This document shows positions 8,214-11,475 of a DNA stretch of 11,475 bases, one piece after another. Source of the DNA: Lysobacteraceae bacterium. GTDB lineage: Bacteria > Pseudomonadota > Gammaproteobacteria > Xanthomonadales > Wenzhouxiangellaceae. Position numbers and translations under genes: made by a program. The stretch lies in contig JAIVHD010000010.1 of NCBI GenBank assembly GCA_020201235.1, forward strand, positions 1 through 11,475. Direction: 5' to 3'. The notes beneath the pieces are model-generated. The model had not been told where the DNA came from. It did not search any database and saw only the letters and a program-made list of their open reading frames with translations. The first letter of the stretch is position 1. The number at the start of each line of letters is the position of its first letter.

Positions 8214-8380
8214 TCGGCGGCATCATCACGCTACTCGCACTGCTTGGCTTTCTGGCTGTTGTCATTTACGTGTTCGTCATCAAACGGCGCGAGGATTTTG
8301 ACGAGCAGGCCCATCAACCGCTGGAAGACCGCGACCCGGAAAAGCCGGAACAGCCGGACAACAGGGAGAATCCTTCATGA
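8210..8380 (+). CDS. ccoQ: cbb3-type oxidase small subunit CcoQ/FixQ
   Basis: This 56-residue protein has a single N-terminal membrane helix (about residues 3-23, GGIITLLALLGFLAVVIYVF), then the basic KRR, then a very acidic, proline-rich cytoplasmic tail (PLEDRDPEKPEQPDN). That is the usual shape of CcoQ, which stabilises the oxidase or the association of CcoP with the CcoNO core. GGAGG at 8199-8203 lies 6 nt before the ATG. It overlaps ccoO upstream and ccoP downstream by ATGA junctions. Sequence conservation in this subunit is low, so the identification rests on position, size and topology. Confidence 0.9.
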   Translation: MIGGIITLLALLGFLAVVIYVFVIKRREDFDEQAHQPLEDRDPEKPEQPDNRENPS

Positions 8381-9300
8381 GCACGTTCTGGCATTGGTAC
8401 ATCATCATCATCACGGTCGCGACGCTGGCAGCCACCATTTGGTTCCTGCTATGGACCAGTCGCGTCAGGATTCCATCGACCAAAGACGAGCACGGCAATG
8501 AGACCACTGGCCATGTCTGGGACGAGGATCTGCGGGAATTGAACAACCCGCTGCCGCGCTGGTGGTTGGGGCTGTTCTGGATCACGGTCGCTTTTTCGAT
8601 CGTCTATTTGGTGCTGTATCCCGGCCTGGGCCGCTACCAGGGCCTGCTGGGATGGTCGCAGGAGGCCCAATACGAGCAGGAAATGGAAATCGCCCGGGCC
8701 AGCTTCGAGGAGCGTTTCGGTGTCTACGACACGCTGGCGTTGACCGAGCTTGCCTCCGATCCGCAAGCCATCGAGATGGGTCGTAACCTGTACGCGCACA
8801 ATTGCTCGACCTGCCATGGCTCGGACGCGCGCGGAGCGACCGGCTACCCGAACCTGGTCGATGAGCACTGGATCTGGGGCGGCAATCCGGGGCAGATCGA
8901 ACAAAGCGTCGTGCAGGGCCGTCGGGCCGCTATGCCGCCGTTCGGCGACGCGCTCGGCGAACAGGGCATAACGCGCACCGCGGTCTACGTACAGCAACTT
9001 GCCGGGCTTGAAGTCGACGCCACTATGGCCGCGGCCGGTCGCCAGCATTATCGCCAGGTGTGCGTGGCCTGCCACGGCCCGGAGGGTAAGGGCAACCCGG
9101 TACTGGGCGCACCGGATCTGACCGCCGGCATTTATACCTATGGCGGTGATCCCGAAACCCTTCGGGTAACCATTCGCAATGGCCGCAACGGCGTGATGCC
9201 GGCCCAGCAAGGTCTGATCGGTGAAACCCGCGCACGTCTGGCTGCGGCGTATATCCTGAGCCTGCAACCCGGCTACGGGCGCGAATCGAATGAGCAGTGA
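8377..9300 (+). CDS. ccoP: cbb3-type cytochrome c oxidase subunit III (CcoP), di-haem
   Basis: This 307-residue di-haem cytochrome c is the electron entry subunit of the oxidase. Two membrane helices lie near residues 5-27 and 62-82, the two-helix form seen in many gammaproteobacteria, and between them is the GHVWDEDLRELNNPLPRWW signature (45-63). Two periplasmic cytochrome domains follow. CSTCH at 143-147 has M186 (AAMPPFG) as likely axial ligand, and CVACH at 229-233 has M274 (NGVMPAQ). GGGAG at 8364-8368, inside ccoQ, is 8 nt before the ATG. All haem ligands are present and the length is typical. The last 11 nt overlap the next, unassigned membrane gene. Confidence 0.96.
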   Translation: MSTFWHWYIIIITVATLAATIWFLLWTSRVRIPSTKDEHGNETTGHVWDEDLRELNNPLPRWWLGLFWITVAFSIVYLVLYPGLGRYQGLLGWSQEAQYEQEMEIARASFEERFGVYDTLALTELASDPQAIEMGRNLYAHNCSTCHGSDARGATGYPNLVDEHWIWGGNPGQIEQSVVQGRRAAMPPFGDALGEQGITRTAVYVQQLAGLEVDATMAAAGRQHYRQVCVACHGPEGKGNPVLGAPDLTAGIYTYGGDPETLRVTIRNGRNGVMPAQQGLIGETRARLAAAYILSLQPGYGRESNEQ

Positions 9301-9598
9301 GGTCGAGCGCGACAAGGCGCATCTGATCGATCATCCGAGGCGACCGCTGGCGCAGCGCGCCGGGGCAATCCTGTGGCCTTCGTTTTTCGCTGCAGGCGTC
9401 GCGACCATGGTGCTGTTCGCGTTCGTCGACCCCGTCGAGCTGGCCGCCATCAGCTTTCCTGATTTCGACCTGTCGCCGCAGGCTGGCCACACAATCGCAT
9501 TTCTCGGTTTCTGGGCGTGCGCCGCTTCGGCCTGCACCTTTACCTGGATCTTGTTGCGCCCGAATTCACGTTACAACAAATCGCTCAATCGCCAATGA
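9290..9598 (+). CDS. Small two-helix membrane protein of the cbb3 operon, function unknown
   Basis: This encodes 102 residues with a charged N-terminus (to about residue 22) and two predicted membrane helices at about 25-46 and 66-88. A short acidic loop, DPVELAAISFPDFDLS, joins them, and the protein ends in a basic tail. Two cysteines (C77, C82) lie in the second helix. The ATG at 9290 overlaps the end of ccoP by 11 nt and the frame stays open to 9598, so it is probably translated with ccoP. Small proteins of this shape occur in cbb3 operons of some Xanthomonadales, to my recollection; I know no assigned function. An accessory or assembly role for the oxidase is inferred only from its place. 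It is not CcoQ (already present), CcoS (not alike) or CcoH (further on). Confidence 0.75.
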   Translation: MSSEVERDKAHLIDHPRRPLAQRAGAILWPSFFAAGVATMVLFAFVDPVELAAISFPDFDLSPQAGHTIAFLGFWACAASACTFTWILLRPNSRYNKSLNRQ

Positions 9599-9694
9599 AC
9601 CCAAACCCGAACACCCGACATGCCCGGCCCGGAGCCCTGAAAAGCCCCGGTTTATCCCGCGGCGTGTCGCTGATCCGATTGGAGAAGTCTTGCA
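9599..9694 (+). other. 96-nt spacer before ccoG
   Basis: No gene is visible here. It ends in GGAG at 9681-9684, 10 nt before the GTG start of ccoG. I see no promoter consensus or good terminator, so read-through from ccoP is likely. Confidence 0.5.
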
Positions 9695-11092
9695 GTGAGT
9701 GACGCCACAAGCCCCGGCAGCACGCAGGAAATCAAGCTTTACGTCAAGGCCCCTAAGGTCTATCCGCGCGAGACCGAAGGCCGGTTTTCGCGACTGCGGG
9801 TGCTGGCCGCCTGGGTTTTGCTGGGCCTGTTCTACCTGTTGCCGTGGATTAATCTGGGTGGTCAGCAGATCGTGCTGTTCGATCTGCCGGCCCGCGAGTT
9901 CCACGTCTTCGGCCTGGTATTCTGGCCACAGGATTTTTTCATGCTGGCTTTGCTGCTGGCGATCTCGGCAATCTCACTGTTTTTCTTCACCGCTCTGGCC
10001 GGGCGCCTGTGGTGTGGCTATGCCTGTCCGCAAACGGTCTGGACCGAGGTGTTCTTGTGGATGGAGCGTTTTGTCGAAGGGCCGCGTAACAAGCGTATGC
10101 GCATGGACAAGGGACCCTGGAATGCTGCAAAGATTCGCAAGAAGGCGCTCAAGCAGTTTCTCTACGTTACGTTTTCGTTCTGGACCGGTTTGACCTTCGT
10201 CGGCTTCTTTACGCCCGTTCGCGAACTGGTGCCGTCGGTCCTGGCCCTGAATGCTGGTGGCTGGGAGGCCTTCTGGATCCTTTTCTACGGTTTCGCGACG
10301 TATGGCAACGCCGGCTACCTGCGCGAGCAGGTGTGCAAGTACATGTGCCCGTATGCACGTTTTCAGTCCGCGATGTTCGATCGCGAAAGCCTGGTCATCT
10401 CGTATGACGACAAGCGCGGCGAGCCGCGTGGCAAGCGACGCAAGGATGCCGATCGGCAGGCGCTGGGGATGGGCGACTGTATCGATTGTTACGGCTGCGT
10501 GCAGGTTTGTCCTACCGGTATTGATATCCGCGACGGCTTGCAGATTGAGTGCATCGCGTGCGCGGCCTGCATTGATGTGTGCGATGAAGTCATGGACAAG
10601 ATGGGCTATCCGCGCGGCCTTATCCGCTACACCACAGAGGCGGCCCTGGTCGGCGAAAAGACCCGTATCCTGCGCCCGAGAATTTTGATTTACCTGGGCC
10701 TGCTGCTGGCCTTGATCGCCTTGTTCGGCGTGGTCCTGACCAGTCGCCAAAGCATTGATGTCGATGTGCTGCGCGATCGCACCGCGCTCTATCGGCTGAC
10801 CAGTGAGGGTATCGAAAATCCGTTTACGCTGAAGATCACCAACCGCGCTGAACAGGCGATTCGCCTCGAACTCGTCGCCGACGGGCTGCCTGGCCTCGAA
10901 GTGGTCGCCCCGATCGGTGGCTTCGAGGTCTCGGCCAGTGGCGTCAGCAATCGTGCGATGACGCTTGCGATTCCACCGGACACGGTCGGCCCCGGCATGC
11001 ACCAAATCGGGATCCGGCTGTCGAACGCCGTGACCGGTGAGGTTTTGACCAACGCAGAAACCCGCTTTTACGTTCCGCCGGATGTCCGTTGA
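9695..11092 (+). CDS. ccoG: Cytochrome oxidase accessory protein CcoG/FixG (Cu reductase, 2x[4Fe-4S])
   Basis: This 465-residue membrane ferredoxin-like protein, known elsewhere to reduce Cu(II) to Cu(I) for delivery to the CuB site of the cbb3 oxidase, starts at GTG 9695 with GGAGAAG at 9681-9687. The N-terminus has the CcoG-typical LYVKAPKVYPRETEGRFSRL (15-34). Membrane segments lie near 36-53, 79-100, 157-174, 191-206 and 330-348. Two CxxxCP motifs, C107/C111 (WCGYACP) and C214/C218 (CKYMCPY), are in place. The two [4Fe-4S] motifs are C262, C265, C268, C272 and C286, C289, C292, C296. After the last helix the C-terminal part (about 355-465) is the beta-sandwich FixG C-terminal domain. Length is normal and no expected cysteine is missing. 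It follows the catalytic subunits and precedes ccoH, the standard assembly-gene order. Confidence 0.96.
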   Translation: MSDATSPGSTQEIKLYVKAPKVYPRETEGRFSRLRVLAAWVLLGLFYLLPWINLGGQQIVLFDLPAREFHVFGLVFWPQDFFMLALLLAISAISLFFFTALAGRLWCGYACPQTVWTEVFLWMERFVEGPRNKRMRMDKGPWNAAKIRKKALKQFLYVTFSFWTGLTFVGFFTPVRELVPSVLALNAGGWEAFWILFYGFATYGNAGYLREQVCKYMCPYARFQSAMFDRESLVISYDDKRGEPRGKRRKDADRQALGMGDCIDCYGCVQVCPTGIDIRDGLQIECIACAACIDVCDEVMDKMGYPRGLIRYTTEAALVGEKTRILRPRILIYLGLLLALIALFGVVLTSRQSIDVDVLRDRTALYRLTSEGIENPFTLKITNRAEQAIRLELVADGLPGLEVVAPIGGFEVSASGVSNRAMTLAIPPDTVGPGMHQIGIRLSNAVTGEVLTNAETRFYVPPDVR

Positions 11093-11221
11093 ACGGCTTG
11101 GCTCTGCGAGCACCCCGAAAGGCGGGACCGGACGCGGTAAGCCACACCGCTGGAACCCGATATCCGCATGAAGTTCGGCACCTGAACCCCACATCCTAAA
11201 CCCGACACGTCCTGGTTGCCC
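11093..11221 (+). other. 129-nt spacer between ccoG and ccoH
   Basis: No gene is recognised here. A small hairpin is possible: GCGGT (11135-11139) with ACCGC (11147-11151). There is no T-run and no convincing promoter, and no Shine-Dalgarno sequence in front of the downstream start. A transcript from ccoG probably continues through it. Confidence 0.45.
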
Positions 11222-11475
11222 ATGCCCATGAATTCACGCCAAGCGAACGAAAACACCCCCTGGTACCGCCAGTTCTGGCCCTGGTTTATCGTCGCCATCT
11301 TGTTGTGGGGGGTGGTATCGGCCTCGATCGTGCTGGCGATTGCGATTCGCAATCCACCGCATATGATGACCGGCGATTATGCAAAGCTGGGCAAGGCGCT
11401 GGTCGATACCCATCGACGCGCCGACCGTGCCGCAGCGCTCGGCCTGGTCGGGGTTTTGGTGGGCGGCTCTGAAAA
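11222..11475 (+). CDS. ccoH: CcoH/FixH assembly protein, N-terminal part (cut by window edge)
   Basis: The frame is open from ATG 11222 (or the in-frame ATG at 11228) to the window end, giving 84 residues. It begins with a short polar stretch and then WYRQFWPWFIV, the hallmark start of FixH/CcoH, followed by one membrane helix (about residues 19-41). The next segment, NPPHMMTGDYAKLGKALVD, corresponds to the family's region after the helix that ends in D-Y-x-K-x-G. CcoH is needed for assembly or stability of the cbb3 oxidase and acts at the cytoplasmic membrane. The C-terminal part and any ccoI/ccoS genes lie outside. Neither start has a good ribosome site, so the exact start is uncertain. Confidence 0.88.
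   Translation, partial: MPMNSRQANENTPWYRQFWPWFIVAILLWGVVSASIVLAIAIRNPPHMMTGDYAKLGKALVDTHRRADRAAALGLVGVLVGGSE

Noticed and set aside
8449..9315. Minus-strand frame opposite ccoP
   Set aside because: It is antisense to a CDS with two haem motifs and normal length; no domain is seen.
9974..11194. 406-codon minus-strand frame opposite ccoG
   Set aside because: It is antisense to a complete CcoG with all cysteine motifs; its composition is that of an out-of-frame shadow.
1..11475. CRISPR arrays, tRNA, insertion sequences, phage or defence genes
   Set aside because: I saw no regularly spaced direct repeats, cloverleaf sequence, transposase-like frame or terminal inverted repeats.

Overview
The window reads as a chromosomal segment of a gammaproteobacterium. 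The base composition is fairly GC-rich, spacers are short, and the genes overlap by ATGA-type junctions. A ccoNOQP-ccoG-ccoH order with a small membrane gene after ccoP suggests the Xanthomonadales/Wenzhouxiangella/Chromatiales side of the class. That placement is inference from gene style, not from a marker gene. I see no tRNA, rRNA, CRISPR array, insertion sequence or phage gene.

Region 1 (1-4152, + strand) is an envelope/lipid-type cluster: the C-terminal part of a DUF1329 protein, cut by the left edge; a secreted YCF48-like beta-propeller protein; and an RND/MMPL-family transporter. A strong GC-rich hairpin lies between the first two. The second and third overlap by 8 nt and are probably translationally coupled. 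The transporter is broken. Its first part and its last part are in different frames, and comparison with its own second repeat shows that about 80-90 residues (the second to fourth membrane segments of the first half) are missing at the junction near 2621-2644. It is therefore a pseudogene or an assembly-level deletion, not a simple one-base frameshift.

Region 2 (4188-5621, - strand) is a single DUF2868 membrane protein. It is convergent with the transporter and divergent from the oxidase operon. The GTPase-like DUF3482 gene, usually its neighbour, is not next to it here.

Region 3 (5622-6136) is about 0.5 kb without a convincing gene. It ends in a perfect FNR/ANR-type box (TTGAT-N4-ATCAA) placed at about -41.5 relative to a plausible start site, just upstream of ccoN.

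Region 4 (6137-11475, + strand) is the cbb3-type cytochrome c oxidase operon. It holds ccoN (catalytic subunit), ccoO (mono-haem c), ccoQ (small membrane subunit), ccoP (di-haem c), an unassigned two-helix membrane protein, ccoG (ferredoxin-like copper reductase/assembly factor) and the start of ccoH. Together they encode a high-affinity terminal oxidase for low-oxygen respiration, with two of its assembly factors, probably switched on by an FNR/ANR regulator under low oxygen. All haem and copper ligands that I can check in ccoN, ccoO and ccoP are present, so the oxidase should be functional.

I found no clear new biological system. The points most worth a second look are the deleted transporter, the small membrane gene inside the oxidase operon, the intact FNR-type promoter, and the DUF2868 gene without its usual partner.
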